Positions 9,333-19,502 of a stretch of DNA of 64,000 bases are shown in pieces. The DNA comes from Psychrobacter glacincola (GTDB taxonomy: Bacteria; Pseudomonadota; Gammaproteobacteria; Pseudomonadales; Moraxellaceae). The DNA is taken from NCBI GenBank assembly GCA_001411745.2, contig LIQB01000006.1:1-64000 (forward strand), given 5' to 3'. Both the position numbers and the translations under genes were made by a program. The notes beneath the pieces were generated by a model. It saw nothing but the letters and a program-made list of their open reading frames with translations. It was not told the origin of the DNA and did no database searches. The stretch's first letter is position 1. Each line of letters opens with the position of its first letter.

Positions 9333-10053
9333 TGATCGTTACCTTGAATTTACCGGTTGTTGTCCCTGTCGGAAGGGCGGATGGCGGTATTTTCAGTGTC
9401 CAGTTCATAGTGGCATCTGGTAAAACATAACCCAGTAAACCTTGATGTATATTAACGCTATTGCCCGCAGCATCTACAACGCTCAGGTCAATTAACTTAG
9501 CATGACCATTACCGCTATTACTGATACTTAATTTTATCTGCTTACTATCTGGTAGTAAACTATAACGCCATTGTAATTGTGGAGCAGTTTTAACAACACC
9601 AACGGGCTGCACAAATACTGGTAAAGAATAGCTTAACGCAAATTGCAAGCCTGTCTTTTGGATAGCAGATTTAATAGGTAACTCATTAACAAAAATTCGA
9701 TAGCTATCTTCCAACGCTCCAGCACCTTGTGGCGGAGCCTTAGCACGGATAATTCGAACCAGTTGTTTGTCACCGGGGTTGAGCTTAATCATTGGCGGAC
9801 TGGCCAATAATCCTCGTGAGGGTGTGAGCTGATCGCCTGTTTCATCCTGTGACCACTGATAAATGCGCACTTGCGCACTTATCGCTTCGTCACTTGAGTT
9901 ACTAAGGGTCAGGCCACTGGCGTTTTCTCTAGCTTGTAAGCTTAAGGAGGTGGGAGAGACCTGTAGACCACTCGCCATTGCTACACTACCAAATAATAAT
10001 AAGCTAGAGACAACACCAAGTTTCGCAACACGGCGTAACCAAAGACTAAACAT
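9283..10053 (-). CDS. periplasmic pilus chaperone (CsuC-like)
   Basis: The 256-residue protein has a signal peptide ending at VAMA-SG (about residue 27) and a PapD-like two-Ig fold. Seen are the N-terminal strand GLQVSPTSLSLQ, the QVRIYQWSQ strand, the subunit-binding region PGDKQLVRIIR with conserved basic residues, and SYRIFVNELP before the second domain. It donates a strand to unfolded pilins and delivers them to the usher. It begins 5 bases after the pilin stop, so all four genes form one operon. Confidence 0.92.
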   Translation of the reverse strand: MFSLWLRRVAKLGVVSSLLLFGSVAMASGLQVSPTSLSLQARENASGLTLSNSSDEAISAQVRIYQWSQDETGDQLTPSRGLLASPPMIKLNPGDKQLVRIIRAKAPPQGAGALEDSYRIFVNELPIKSAIQKTGLQFALSYSLPVFVQPVGVVKTAPQLQWRYSLLPDSKQIKLSISNSGNGHAKLIDLSVVDAAGNSVNIHQGLLGYVLPDATMNWTLKIPPSALPTGTTTGKFKVTINGIQTTQDVTLDNSTR

Positions 10054-10058
10054 AGAAA

Positions 10059-10577
10059 CTAATAGGCTACAGAAATATTAATAGTATCTGAGTAAGAACC
10101 AGGCGTAACGTCGGCTGCGTCAGTTACTGTGAGAAATATAGGAGTAGAGATGGCGGTAGCATAATTTTCAAATGCTGCGGTCTTAACTGGAGTAGTAGTA
10201 CCCCAAGCGTCACCAGCAGCTGAGACAGAAGTCAATTTATATGCAACCAATTCTACTCCTAATAATCCACCTTTTAAGTTACCAGTACCGTCGAGGCTAG
10301 TAGTTGATGCAGGTGTCAGACCGATAGTAGCAATAGAACCTTTAGAGCAGTTTAATATAAGTGCAGTTTCTGCTGTTACAGCTTCAGTCGCTGTACCTGC
10401 TTCAGTTGCGGCGAGTAGCACATCTACAGGAGCTGCATTTACAGTACATATTGATTCAACTTCCATACTAACGCCAAAACTACTCGAGGTAGGGCTAGCA
10501 GCATTTGCACTAGACATAGCAGCAAAGCCACCAATAGTAAATAATGTAGCGGTCATTAAAGATTTTTTAAATTGCAT
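10059..10577 (-). CDS. major pilin, spore-coat-U domain (CsuA/B-like)
   Basis: The 172-residue protein has a signal peptide ending at SANA (about residue 27) and one SCPU domain. The domain begins with the VSMEVESICTVNA pattern and ends with SYSDTINISVAY, as in CsuA/B of Acinetobacter. Cys at about 44 and 76 (LNCSKG) should form the pilin disulfide. It is the first gene of the operon and would form the pilus rod. TTGGAG upstream serves as ribosome binding site. Only one minor or major pilin is present, fewer than the three in the Acinetobacter csu operon. Confidence 0.88.
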   Translation of the reverse strand: MQFKKSLMTATLFTIGGFAAMSSANAASPTSSSFGVSMEVESICTVNAAPVDVLLAATEAGTATEAVTAETALILNCSKGSIATIGLTPASTTSLDGTGNLKGGLLGVELVAYKLTSVSAAGDAWGTTTPVKTAAFENYATAISTPIFLTVTDAADVTPGSYSDTINISVAY

Positions 10578-10984
10578 GGTAAAGCTCCAAGGGTTAGTGT
10601 TTTTATCATTAGAAGCTCAATACTCAGATAAATACTGAATTTCACCGTGCTATAAAGCTGAAATTACATATTTTGGCAATCTAGAGCCCACTGGAATAAT
10701 TTACCTGATTGAGAATCACAATTCATATATATAGATATAACAATATATATACAAAATGAAATTATATTCCAAAAATTGTATATACATTGTAACACATTCT
10801 GTGTACATATGAACACTGAAATTCCTGTTAAATCGCAAGTCCGTTAGTTAATTGAAAGTTAGTCAAACTAAAGGTTTAACAGAGAGGTTTTTTTCATCTT
10901 TTCTATTTTTAATAGACAGTTAAATTTTAATGCTCAATAAATATAAATAGGTTTGTAATATGCCACAATATTTTTTGAGTATAA
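10578..10984. other. AT-rich leader region upstream of the pilus operon
   Basis: No gene is seen in these 407 bases. The stretch 10720-10820 is very AT-rich with several TATATA runs. The pilus promoter should lie here, but I could not choose a convincing -35/-10 pair or operator. Confidence 0.5.
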
Positions 10985-11074
10985 TCCAAGGGAACCAGCT
11001 GTTTCACCCCTCAAACCTATTAACAGACTACTTAAAGCAGACTGTTAAAATGGAACCACTTTTAATAGACTGCT
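10985..11074 (+). repeat. ~90-bp direct repeat, copy B
   Basis: Matches copy A at 4698-4787 in the same orientation. The core CCTATTAACAGACTACTTAA is identical. Together the copies bracket the resolvase and the pilus operon. Confidence 0.7.
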
Positions 11075-11127
11075 TATCTTATATGAATTCATATCTCATT
11101 AAATTATATGGCTTTGACTATAAAACC

Positions 11128-11672
11128 TACTCATAACTCGTACTACGCCCCAAGGCCTCAGACTTTTCTCAGCATTCCCTTCTCTACTAAATCGTTGATA
11201 TCACGCAGTGCAGTATCGGCTGAGCACTTTGTCATAGTCGCCCATTTTTTAGTCGTGAGTTTGCCATAGAAGTCAGTCAGTAGGATATTGAGAATTCTTG
11301 CTTGGCGCGTATTCAATGCATGCTATCGATGGGTCTGCCAAAAACTCGCCTTATGAATAATTTTATCTGTGGTCGTTTGAGTAGTAATAAGTGATTGTTC
11401 TAGCGTTTGCAGAAACCAGCACAGCCAATCCGTGATATCAGTATCGCCTTTTTGCGTTCGCTCCAGTATTTTATAATATAGTCAAGGAATTTTAGAATCG
11501 CTACAAGGCGACCGACCGCAGATAGTACACTGAGTACATCTAGGGCGGGTAACACCGTAGCGGTTTAAAAGTGCTCTGACTATAGTCATTACGCTGTTTT
11601 AGAATCTGCGCTGACATACTATAAAAACGTTGGGCACTATCCTCGCTTTGCGCCAGCACTCTCGCCGTAAAC
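11128..11672 (-). pseudogene. fic remnant 1 (C-terminal part, MITE-split)
   Basis: On the minus strand this reads as the C-terminal part of the same Fic-family protein as the pseudogene at 20973-22087: ARVLAQSEDSAQRFYSMSAQ, then DITDWL, then the winged-helix part ending near SADTALRDINDLVEKG. The Fic catalytic core is missing, there is an in-frame stop at the HR*HA position, a one-base insertion (AAAAGTC) near the end, and a 104-bp element inserted at 11479-11582. It keeps the YSMSAQILK segment that the 21-kb copy has lost. Confidence 0.85.
11479..11582. mobile_element. 104-bp MITE with TA target duplication
   Basis: The element starts TAGTCAAGGAATTTTAG and ends GTGCTCTGACTA; the ~26-bp ends are imperfect inverted repeats with identical outer TAGTCA. 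It is flanked by TA on both sides. The homologous fic copy at 21 kb has the uninterrupted sequence with a single TA at this point, proving insertion with a 2-bp TA duplication. That is the signature of IS630/Tc1-mariner transposases, which would act in trans. It encodes nothing. Confidence 0.88.
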
Positions 11673-11868
11673 TCCAGTATTATCCGTACTTGAAATCTGC
11701 CTATCTACAAGCTAACTCTAATCTTTACACTTTCTTTATATCCTGCCTATTTATCTTAATAACACTTTTATACTTCTCTCAGCATACTAATGACATTATC
11801 CAATGAGCAGCAAGGTCTTAGTAATCTTGCGGCAATTAATTGACTGATCTTGGTTTTAGGAGAGTGCT

Positions 11869-11949
11869 ATGGAAGTATTTTCAGGGCTTATCGCTCTAGG
11901 TTTATTTGTCTATTTGCTATACGTACTGATTGAACCGGAGGCGTTCTAA
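11869..11949 (+). CDS. kdpF: KdpF, small subunit of the Kdp K+-ATPase
   Basis: A 26-codon gene encodes a single hydrophobic helix beginning [20 protein letters not shown] and ending EPEAF. This is the usual KdpF pattern (a short helix followed by Pro-Glu-x-Phe). Its stop overlaps the kdpA start as TAATG, and AGGAGAG precedes its ATG. KdpF packs against KdpA and stabilises the complex in the inner membrane. Confidence 0.92.
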   Translation: MEVFSGLIALGLFVYLLYVLIEPEAF

Positions 11950-13661
11950 TGACCATCCAGGCCTTATCTCAGTTGATTATTTATCTTCTCATTTTATTTA
12001 CTTTGGGCTATTTTTTATCCGGTTACATCATGCAGCGTATACAGGCGCCGATATCCCGTCTTGAATCACGCGGTTTTACTGCACTCGGTATGCTTGGACG
12101 AGATAGCAAAGGTAATGTTGCGTCTGAGATGAACTGGAAACAGTATGCACTCGCTATTGTCTTATTTAACATTATTGGCTTTTTGGCGCTATTTATATTG
12201 CAACTGGTGCAAGGCAATCTACCGCTCAATCCGCAAGCGATGACCGGAGTTACTTGGGACTTGGCCATGAATACGGCCATCAGTTTTATGACCAATACCA
12301 ACTGGCAGGCTTATGGTGGCGAAAGCACCATGAGTTATCTCACCCAAATGATAGGTATGTCGCTACAAAACTTTTTGTCAGCAGCAACAGGTATTGCCGT
12401 CGCTTTTGCCTTAATGCGTGGCTTGGTATTTAAGAAAAGCGCTCACCTTGGTAATGCGTGGATTGATTTATGGCGCTGTAATATTTATATCCTATTACCG
12501 ATAGCGACAATCATCGCGCTTCTATTAATGAGTCAAGGTGTTGTACAAACCCTATCGACCTATATGGACGTGCAAACTCTACAAGGTGATACCCAAACCA
12601 TCGCCTTAGGACCAGTCGCGTCACAAGAAGCGATTAAAATGTTAGGCACTAATGGTGGTGGTTTCTTTAACGCCAACTCTGCTCATCCATTTGAGAACCC
12701 TACGCCTTTCTCTAATTTAATTCAGATGCTCGCTATTTTTCTTATTCCTACTTCACTATGTTTTTGTCTCGGTAAGATGAGTGGCAACCTGAAGCAAGGG
12801 GTGGCGATATTAGCAGCCATGACCGTATTGTTTATCGGTATGTATTCATTAACCGTAAGTAGTGAACTTGCTGGTAACCCTTGGTTGACATCACAAGTGT
12901 CAGGGCTAACCGCTGCTGATGTCAGTGGCAATATGGAAGGTAAAGAAGTGCGCTTTGGTATTGTGGCTTCATCGTTATTTGCCACCATCACTACTGCGGC
13001 ATCATGTGGTGCGGTAAATGCGATGCATGACTCATTTACGCCTATGGGTGGCTTTGGTTTGATGTTGCAGATGCAATTAGGCGAAGTGGTATTTGGCGGT
13101 GTCGGAGCCGGACTGTACGGCATGTTGCTCTTTGCAATATTGGCGGTATTCGTATCAGGACTCATGATTGGACGGACACCAGAATATCTTGGTAAAAAGA
13201 TTGAACCATTTGAGATGAAAATGGTTGTATTAGCATTACTTGCAGCACCCACTATGGTGCTAATGGGAACGGCGATTAGTGTTATGACTACGAGTGGTCA
13301 AGCAGGGATTTTTAATCCTAGCGCCCATGGTTTCAGTGAAGTGCTGTATGCCTTTAGCTCTGCTGCTAATAATAATGGTTCTGCTTTTGCAGGGTTGGGA
13401 GCCAATTCGGTCTTTTATAACTCCATGCTTGGGCTTGCGATGGTGGTTGGGCGTTTTGGAGTCATCATTCCAGTACTGGCTTTGGCAGGATCGTTGGCGA
13501 AAAAACCAAGACTTGAAGTCAATAGCGGTACTTTACCGACGACCACGCCATTATTTGTGGGTCTATTAGTCGGAACTGTGCTGATGATTGGCGCATTGAC
13601 TTTCATTCCTGCGTTAGCGCTTGGACCTATTGTAGAGCATATATGGATGATGAAAGGTTAG
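11949..13661 (+). CDS. kdpA: potassium-transporting ATPase subunit KdpA
   Basis: The 570-residue protein is the K+-selective channel-like subunit of KdpFABC. It shows the four-fold selectivity-filter repeats of the SKT superfamily, for example [10 protein letters not shown] (about 116-125) and the conserved [20 protein letters not shown] (about 234-253). A later filter is AANNNGSAF. About ten membrane segments and normal length. It overlaps kdpF by one base and precedes kdpB after an unusually long 128-base gap. Confidence 0.98.
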   Translation: MTIQALSQLIIYLLILFTLGYFLSGYIMQRIQAPISRLESRGFTALGMLGRDSKGNVASEMNWKQYALAIVLFNIIGFLALFILQLVQGNLPLNPQAMTGVTWDLAMNTAISFMTNTNWQAYGGESTMSYLTQMIGMSLQNFLSAATGIAVAFALMRGLVFKKSAHLGNAWIDLWRCNIYILLPIATIIALLLMSQGVVQTLSTYMDVQTLQGDTQTIALGPVASQEAIKMLGTNGGGFFNANSAHPFENPTPFSNLIQMLAIFLIPTSLCFCLGKMSGNLKQGVAILAAMTVLFIGMYSLTVSSELAGNPWLTSQVSGLTAADVSGNMEGKEVRFGIVASSLFATITTAASCGAVNAMHDSFTPMGGFGLMLQMQLGEVVFGGVGAGLYGMLLFAILAVFVSGLMIGRTPEYLGKKIEPFEMKMVVLALLAAPTMVLMGTAISVMTTSGQAGIFNPSAHGFSEVLYAFSSAANNNGSAFAGLGANSVFYNSMLGLAMVVGRFGVIIPVLALAGSLAKKPRLEVNSGTLPTTTPLFVGLLVGTVLMIGALTFIPALALGPIVEHIWMMKG

Positions 13662-13665
13662 CCGC

Positions 13666-13732
13666 TGCCTATTTGTCTAGACTTCAGAAAATTTGGCAAA
13701 GCCGATAGATTTGATAATTTGATAAATAGGCA
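13666..13732. promoter_or_regulatory. inverted repeat between kdpA and kdpB
   Basis: TGCCTATTT (13666-13674) and AAATAGGCA (13724-13732) are perfect 9-bp arms 49 bases apart within the 128-base kdpA-kdpB gap. It could form a long-range stem affecting mRNA processing or kdpB translation. It lacks a terminator T run. Confidence 0.4.
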
Positions 13733-13789
13733 CTTACCTTTTTAGTGGTGAATTGCTCCCTTTTTATGATTATGTTAGGAATAAAGACC

Positions 13790-15928
13790 ATGAATGTTTC
13801 AATAGATGCTCATAATAAAGACTTAGATGTGCCCCCTCAACAAGAGCCTGATAACTCTGATTTACCCGAAAAACCTTCACAAGGCCTCCTAGATCCGGCG
13901 TTGATTAAACCGGCGCTAAAAGATGCGCTACTCAAGCTTGATCCTCGCGTTCAGTGGCGTAATCCCGTGATGTTCGTCGTTTATATCGGCTCATGGTTGA
14001 CGACCATATTAGCCATCAATATGGTAATTCAGGGTCAAACGGGACTGGTCTTTACATTGTTAATTACGTTTTGGCTATGGTTTACCTTATTGTTTGCCAA
14101 CTTTGCTGAAGCCTTGGCAGAAGGTCGCAGTAAAGCGCAAGCATCGAGTCTTAAGCAGGCACGTCAAGATGTGCAAGCGCGTAAGCTTGCTAGTAGCGAG
14201 CGATTATCCGCAGCTACTATAGTGCAGGCGACTGAGCTTAATCAAGATGATATTGTATTAGTGCAAATGGGAGAAATCATTCCAGCGGATGGTGAGGTGA
14301 TAGAAGGTCTTGCTTCAGTCGATGAATCAGCCATTACTGGTGAATCCGCTCCTGTAATCCGTGAAAGTGGCGGTGATTTTAACGCAGTCACTGGCGGTAC
14401 TAAGGTCTTGTCTGACTGGCTGATTATTCGTATCACCCAAGCGCCGGGGCAAGGATTTTTGGATCGTATGATTGCCTTGGTAGAAGGTGCCAAACGTACT
14501 AAAACGCCCAATGAGATTGCACTGACTATTTTGCTTATTGCATTAACCCTGATATTTCTAATGGTTTGCGTCACCCTGTTGCCATTCTCTCAGTTTGCAG
14601 TGCTCGCATCAGGTCAAGGCGAACCCATCTCTATTGTTATTTTAGTCGCATTACTGGTCTGCCTTATTCCAACAACGATTGGCGGTTTATTATCGGCTAT
14701 TGGCGTAGCAGGTATGAGCCGTATGATGCAAGCCAATGTCATTGCGACCTCTGGACGTGCGGTAGAAGCTGCTGGCGACGTTGATGTACTATTGCTCGAT
14801 AAGACCGGCACTATTACTTATGGTAACCGCCAAGCTTCTTTATTTCTGCCTTCTAACGGTATTAACGAGAACTTGCTAGCTGAAGTGGCATTGATTAGCT
14901 CGCTAACCGATGAGACGCCCGAAGGTCGCAGTATCGTCAAACTGGCCCAAAGCCGTTTTGATATCGATGAGAATGTCTGGAAATCAAAGCCATTTAAAAC
15001 TATCGAATTTACCGCACAAACTCGCATGAGTGGTACCGATATTGAGCAACGCCGCATCCGTAAGGGCGCTTATGATGCCATTGTAAATTGGGTGACAGAA
15101 CAAGGCGGTGCGCTACCGAGTAATTTAGAACAACAAGTAGAGGAAGTGGCGCGCCGTGGTAGTACACCATTATTAGTTGCAGATGGTCAGCAGATATTAG
15201 GCGTTATCGAGCTCAAAGACGTGGTCAAATCTGGTATCAAAGAGCGCTTTGCTGAATTGCGAAAAATCGGTATTACTACCGTGATGATTACTGGTGACAA
15301 CCCTTTAACGGCTGCTGCTATCGCTGCTGAAGCTGGGGTTGATGACTTTATGGCGGAGGCTACCCCAGAACAAAAACTTGAATTGATTCGTAGTTATCAG
15401 CGCCAAGGTAAGCTGGTGGCAATGACTGGTGATGGTACCAATGACGCGCCAGCACTTGCCCAGGCTGATGTTGCCGTTGCTATGAATAGTGGTACTCAAG
15501 CGGCCAAAGAAGCGGCAAACATGGTGGATTTGGACTCAAATCCGACCAAGCTTATTGAAGTGGTGCAAACCGGCAAGCAGATGTTGATGACCCGCGGGGC
15601 GCTGACGACTTTTAGTTTGGCCAATGACGTCGCCAAATACTTTGCGATTATCCCAGCGGCCTTTGCGGGTACTTACCCTGCTCTAAACGTCTTAAATATT
15701 ATGCATTTGGGCAGCCCAAAGAGCGCTATTTTATCAGCGGTTATTTTTAATGCTTTAATCATTGTATTTCTAATTCCACTATCGCTGCGAGGGGTAAAGT
15801 ATCGTCCAGACTCTGCTATTAACCTATTGCGCCGGAACCTCTTGATATATGGATTGGGCGGACTACTGCTACCGTTTGTGGGTATTAAACTTATCGATAT
15901 GCTCATTAACGTATTGCACCTGGTCTAA
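13790..15928 (+). CDS. kdpB: potassium-transporting ATPase ATP-binding subunit KdpB
   Basis: With the ATG at 13790 the protein has 712 residues. A TAGGA sits 9 bases ahead; an in-frame GTG 45 bases upstream lacks support. It is the P-type ATPase subunit: TGES actuator motif (SAITGESAP), phosphorylation site DKTGT in [12 protein letters not shown], hinge motifs MITGD and [13 protein letters not shown], and membrane helix 4 with [12 protein letters not shown]. It hydrolyses ATP to drive K+ through KdpA. The N-terminus carries an extra acidic, proline-rich stretch of about 30 residues. Confidence 0.98.
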   Translation: MNVSIDAHNKDLDVPPQQEPDNSDLPEKPSQGLLDPALIKPALKDALLKLDPRVQWRNPVMFVVYIGSWLTTILAINMVIQGQTGLVFTLLITFWLWFTLLFANFAEALAEGRSKAQASSLKQARQDVQARKLASSERLSAATIVQATELNQDDIVLVQMGEIIPADGEVIEGLASVDESAITGESAPVIRESGGDFNAVTGGTKVLSDWLIIRITQAPGQGFLDRMIALVEGAKRTKTPNEIALTILLIALTLIFLMVCVTLLPFSQFAVLASGQGEPISIVILVALLVCLIPTTIGGLLSAIGVAGMSRMMQANVIATSGRAVEAAGDVDVLLLDKTGTITYGNRQASLFLPSNGINENLLAEVALISSLTDETPEGRSIVKLAQSRFDIDENVWKSKPFKTIEFTAQTRMSGTDIEQRRIRKGAYDAIVNWVTEQGGALPSNLEQQVEEVARRGSTPLLVADGQQILGVIELKDVVKSGIKERFAELRKIGITTVMITGDNPLTAAAIAAEAGVDDFMAEATPEQKLELIRSYQRQGKLVAMTGDGTNDAPALAQADVAVAMNSGTQAAKEAANMVDLDSNPTKLIEVVQTGKQMLMTRGALTTFSLANDVAKYFAIIPAAFAGTYPALNVLNIMHLGSPKSAILSAVIFNALIIVFLIPLSLRGVKYRPDSAINLLRRNLLIYGLGGLLLPFVGIKLIDMLINVLHLV

Positions 15929-15949
15929 CCATTCACAAGGAATATTACT

Positions 15950-16624
15950 ATGCACACTCATTCTCACCCAGATACCAACACTAAGCCATCAGTGCAAGAT
16001 GCAAAAGATAGCAGCAACACATTAGATGACGCTGCTACTCATATGCCAATGCTCAAACCTGCTATATTGCTATTTATATTATTAGGTATCATTTTAGGTT
16101 TATGCTATCCATTACTAATGACGGGCGTCGGGCAAGTGACTATGCCCAATCAGGCAAATGGTAGCTTAATAGAAAAAGAGGGACAATTAGTTGGCTCTGC
16201 GCTTATCGGCCAACAGTTTGATCAACCACAATATATATGGACACGACCTTCTGCTGCTGGTGACGGTTATGATGCCACCCAATCTTCAGGTAGTAATTTG
16301 GGACCTTTAAATCCTGAACTTGCCAGCAATGTTGAGGCGCAAGTGCAAAAGCTTAAGGCTGCTGATCCACAGAATAAAGCGCCGATTCCGATTGATTTAG
16401 TAACCATGTCGGGAAGTGGCTTGGATCCACATATCTCACCTGCGGCTGCCCAGTGGCAAGCAAATAGAGTGGCAAACATACGCGGAATAAGTGCTGAACA
16501 AGTACAAAAAGCAATCGACGATAATACCGATAGTAAGCAGTTTAATATCTTTGGAGAGCCGCGTGTCAATGTGCTGGCCGTTAACTTAGCTTTAGACCAG
16601 ATATCTACTCTCCCAGTTAAATAG
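15950..16624 (+). CDS. kdpC: potassium-transporting ATPase subunit KdpC
   Basis: The 224-residue protein has one N-terminal membrane helix (about 35-58) and a periplasmic domain containing the family hallmarks LIGQQF, YIWTRPSAAGDGYDA, SSGSNLGPLNPEL and the DLVTMSGSGLDPHISPAAA block. KdpC boosts ATP affinity of the complex. The ~32-residue histidine- and aspartate-containing N-terminal tail before the helix is longer than in E. coli. It follows kdpB by 21 bases with AAGGAAT as ribosome binding site. Confidence 0.97.
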   Translation: MHTHSHPDTNTKPSVQDAKDSSNTLDDAATHMPMLKPAILLFILLGIILGLCYPLLMTGVGQVTMPNQANGSLIEKEGQLVGSALIGQQFDQPQYIWTRPSAAGDGYDATQSSGSNLGPLNPELASNVEAQVQKLKAADPQNKAPIPIDLVTMSGSGLDPHISPAAAQWQANRVANIRGISAEQVQKAIDDNTDSKQFNIFGEPRVNVLAVNLALDQISTLPVK

Positions 16625-16708
16625 TAAGACAGTATTAAACAACACTACCGGATTAACCAAAAGCCGCCACTTTAATTTACTTTTATTTAAGAGCTATCGA
16701 GGGTCATA

Positions 16709-19459
16709 ATGAATATTAACCGCCCTAGCCCAGATGCGTTATTGCAGCAAATCAAGCAGCAAGAGTATACGGTCAATAGAGGTAAATTAAAGATATTTTT
16801 TGGAGCGTCGGCCGGGGTTGGTAAAACGTATGACATGCTGACCTCTGCACACCAAGCACAAGCGCATGGACGTAATGTATTGGTTGGTATTGTAGAGACA
16901 CATGGTCGCAGTGAGACAGCAGCACTGGTACAAGGGCTATCAGTATTGCCGCTACGCGAGATTGAATATCGTGGACAGATGCTACAAGAGTTTGACATTG
17001 ATGCCGCTCTCGCCAGTCATCCAGATATTTTGCTGGTTGATGAGCTGGCACATAGTAATATTCCAGGATCTCGCCATCCTAAACGTTGGCATGATGTTGA
17101 AGAGTTACTAAAAGCAGGTATCAGTGTTTACACGACCCTAAACGTTCAGCATTTAGAAAGCTTAAATGATGTTGTCAATCAAATTACTGGAGTCGTGGTT
17201 CAAGAAACCTTGCCCGACTGGTTTTTTGATCAGGCAAATGAAGTGGTATTGGTTGATTTACCGGCAGATGAATTATTGGCGCGTCTTCACGAAGGTAAAG
17301 TATACATTCCAAGCCAAGCCAAGCACGCTATTAATAACTTCTTTCGTAAAGGTAATTTGATCGCGCTGCGAGAGCTGGCATTACGCCGAACCGCAGACTT
17401 GGTCGATGCCGATATGCAAGATTATCGTAACCAAGCTCGAATTTCACCTATTTGGAATACCGCAGATCAGCTATTGGTAGGAATCAGTACGGGGGCGCAC
17501 AGCGAACGCCTCATTCGTCATGCTGCTAGGCTGGCCAGTAGTCTACATTCACAGTGGTATGTGGTACATGTCGATACACCACGCGGTTTAAATCGTTCAG
17601 TTAATAATAAGCAGAAAGTTTTGGAGGCATTGCGTTTAGCGGATGATTTGGGTGCAAAAACTGAAGTGATTAGTGCCATTACTGTGGCAGAGGGTTTGAC
17701 CAGCTATGCCCATCAATTCAATATTGGCCGTATTATTATTGGACAAAACCATGCTAACCGCTCTAGACCGTATCACTGGGGACAATCGCTGGTAAAGCGC
17801 ATCTCACAACAGGATGTTAATTTAGACTTGATATTAGTCAATCAAACTAAGCAGTTAAGTAAAACTATTAATGAGCGTCAATCCCCGTCTTGGAACATGG
17901 CAGAATTATCATCGGTAGATAACCGTAATGGTTATCTCATGGCAATTTTGGGATGCGGATTAGTAACCGTTACCTTAGTGGCTCTCACGCGCTGGTTTGA
18001 TTTAGCCAACGTAGTCATGCTGTACTTGTTAGTGATTGTTTTTATCTCAGTACGCTTTGGACGCGCGCCTGGCATATTGGCTGCTTTTTTAAGTGTGTTA
18101 AGTTTTGATTTATTTTTTGTTGAACCTAAGCTGTCATTTAATGTTAGTGACGTTCAATACTTAGTTACCTTTGCCGTTATGCTTATCGTCTCTTTAATCA
18201 TTAACAACCTAGCAGTTGGCCTGCGATTTCAGGCACAAGCTGCCCGTAAACGTGAACAACAGGCCATATCCATGAGCTATCTTGCTCAAAGCCTAAGTGC
18301 TGCTCGTAAAAACAATGACATCATCAGCCAAGCTGCAGCATGGCTAACACAGCATATTGCTAGCACTGCAATCATAGTGATGCCAGATGCGGACAATAAA
18401 CTCGTTGTTATGACAGATAGTAGCATACCTGCAGAGTTCAATTGGGTAGTGACTCGGTGGGTGCTTGATCACAATGAGAGCGCTGGATTAGGCACAAATA
18501 CACTCAACGCTAACACGATGCACTATCGAGCGCTTTCGACTTCCAGTAAAGTGCTTGGTGTACTAGCGTTAATGCCGACAGATAGTGAGAGTTTTAATCA
18601 ACCCGAACAACAACGAACGCTTGATGTGGCTATTGCCCAAATAATGCTAGCCTTGGAGAGGGTATATTATGCAAAAGTGGCTCAAACCGCACTTATAAAG
18701 GTAGAATCAGAAAGGCTGCGTGGGACGCTATTATCAGCGCTGTCTCATGATATCCGAACGCCGATAACAGTATTATCTGGTTTAGCGTCTTCTCTTGCTA
18801 TACAGAGTTTAACGGTAAGTGAGCAAAAACAACTGGCAGTTGATATCGAGCAGCAAGCAAACGTTATTCAGCGCTTGGTCATTAATATTTTAGATTACGT
18901 TTCACTACAATCTGGTGGTATGAAACTAAATAAGCAATGGGTGAGCTTGGAGGAAATCGTTGGCAGTAATATACGTCAACTTGAGCACTATTTAAAAGAG
19001 CGCCAGATAGAAATAGACATCCCTCATAATATTGACTTTGTTTATACTGACGAATTGATATTGTCGCGCATTTTAAATAACTTACTCACCAATGCCATCA
19101 ATTATACCCCAGACGATGCCTGTGTTTGCATCAAAGCAATGCTTGATAATAATCAGCAATACCTGATAACGGTGACAGACACAGGAGAAGGGTTACCTGT
19201 AGGTATGGAGACTCAAATATTTGAACGCTTTACTCGAGGGAATTCGGAAGGTACTACAACGGGATTGGGTTTAGGCTTAGCTTTGAGCAGAGATTTAGTT
19301 AAGCATCTGGGTGGCACGTTAAGCGCTAATAATATACAACCTCACGGTGCACAATTTATTATAACGCTACCTTGGCAACCTTTGCCTGAACAAGATTTAT
19401 TGAGTGACGACTTTATAGCAAGCAGCCCAAACATTGATTCAGCAAACTTAGCACGATAA
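16709..19459 (+). CDS. kdpD: osmosensitive K+ channel histidine kinase KdpD
   Basis: The 916-residue sensor has the KdpD N-terminal domain with Walker A GASAGVGKT (32-40) and VDELAHSNIPGSRHPKRW, a universal-stress-like domain (about 250-380), four closely spaced membrane helices (DUF4118, about 410-510), a GAF-like region, the dimerisation/phosphoacceptor motif LSHDIRTPITVL, and a C-terminal ATPase domain (NLLTNAINYTP, DTGEGLP, GLGLGLALS). It senses low K+ or osmotic stress and phosphorylates KdpE. It follows kdpC by 84 bases, so it is probably in the same operon. Confidence 0.98.
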   Translation: MNINRPSPDALLQQIKQQEYTVNRGKLKIFFGASAGVGKTYDMLTSAHQAQAHGRNVLVGIVETHGRSETAALVQGLSVLPLREIEYRGQMLQEFDIDAALASHPDILLVDELAHSNIPGSRHPKRWHDVEELLKAGISVYTTLNVQHLESLNDVVNQITGVVVQETLPDWFFDQANEVVLVDLPADELLARLHEGKVYIPSQAKHAINNFFRKGNLIALRELALRRTADLVDADMQDYRNQARISPIWNTADQLLVGISTGAHSERLIRHAARLASSLHSQWYVVHVDTPRGLNRSVNNKQKVLEALRLADDLGAKTEVISAITVAEGLTSYAHQFNIGRIIIGQNHANRSRPYHWGQSLVKRISQQDVNLDLILVNQTKQLSKTINERQSPSWNMAELSSVDNRNGYLMAILGCGLVTVTLVALTRWFDLANVVMLYLLVIVFISVRFGRAPGILAAFLSVLSFDLFFVEPKLSFNVSDVQYLVTFAVMLIVSLIINNLAVGLRFQAQAARKREQQAISMSYLAQSLSAARKNNDIISQAAAWLTQHIASTAIIVMPDADNKLVVMTDSSIPAEFNWVVTRWVLDHNESAGLGTNTLNANTMHYRALSTSSKVLGVLALMPTDSESFNQPEQQRTLDVAIAQIMLALERVYYAKVAQTALIKVESERLRGTLLSALSHDIRTPITVLSGLASSLAIQSLTVSEQKQLAVDIEQQANVIQRLVINILDYVSLQSGGMKLNKQWVSLEEIVGSNIRQLEHYLKERQIEIDIPHNIDFVYTDELILSRILNNLLTNAINYTPDDACVCIKAMLDNNQQYLITVTDTGEGLPVGMETQIFERFTRGNSEGTTTGLGLGLALSRDLVKHLGGTLSANNIQPHGAQFIITLPWQPLPEQDLLSDDFIASSPNIDSANLAR

Positions 19460-19502
19460 GTGCTATATCATAAGGTTAATACTAATAGCGAAAAATACAC
19501 TT

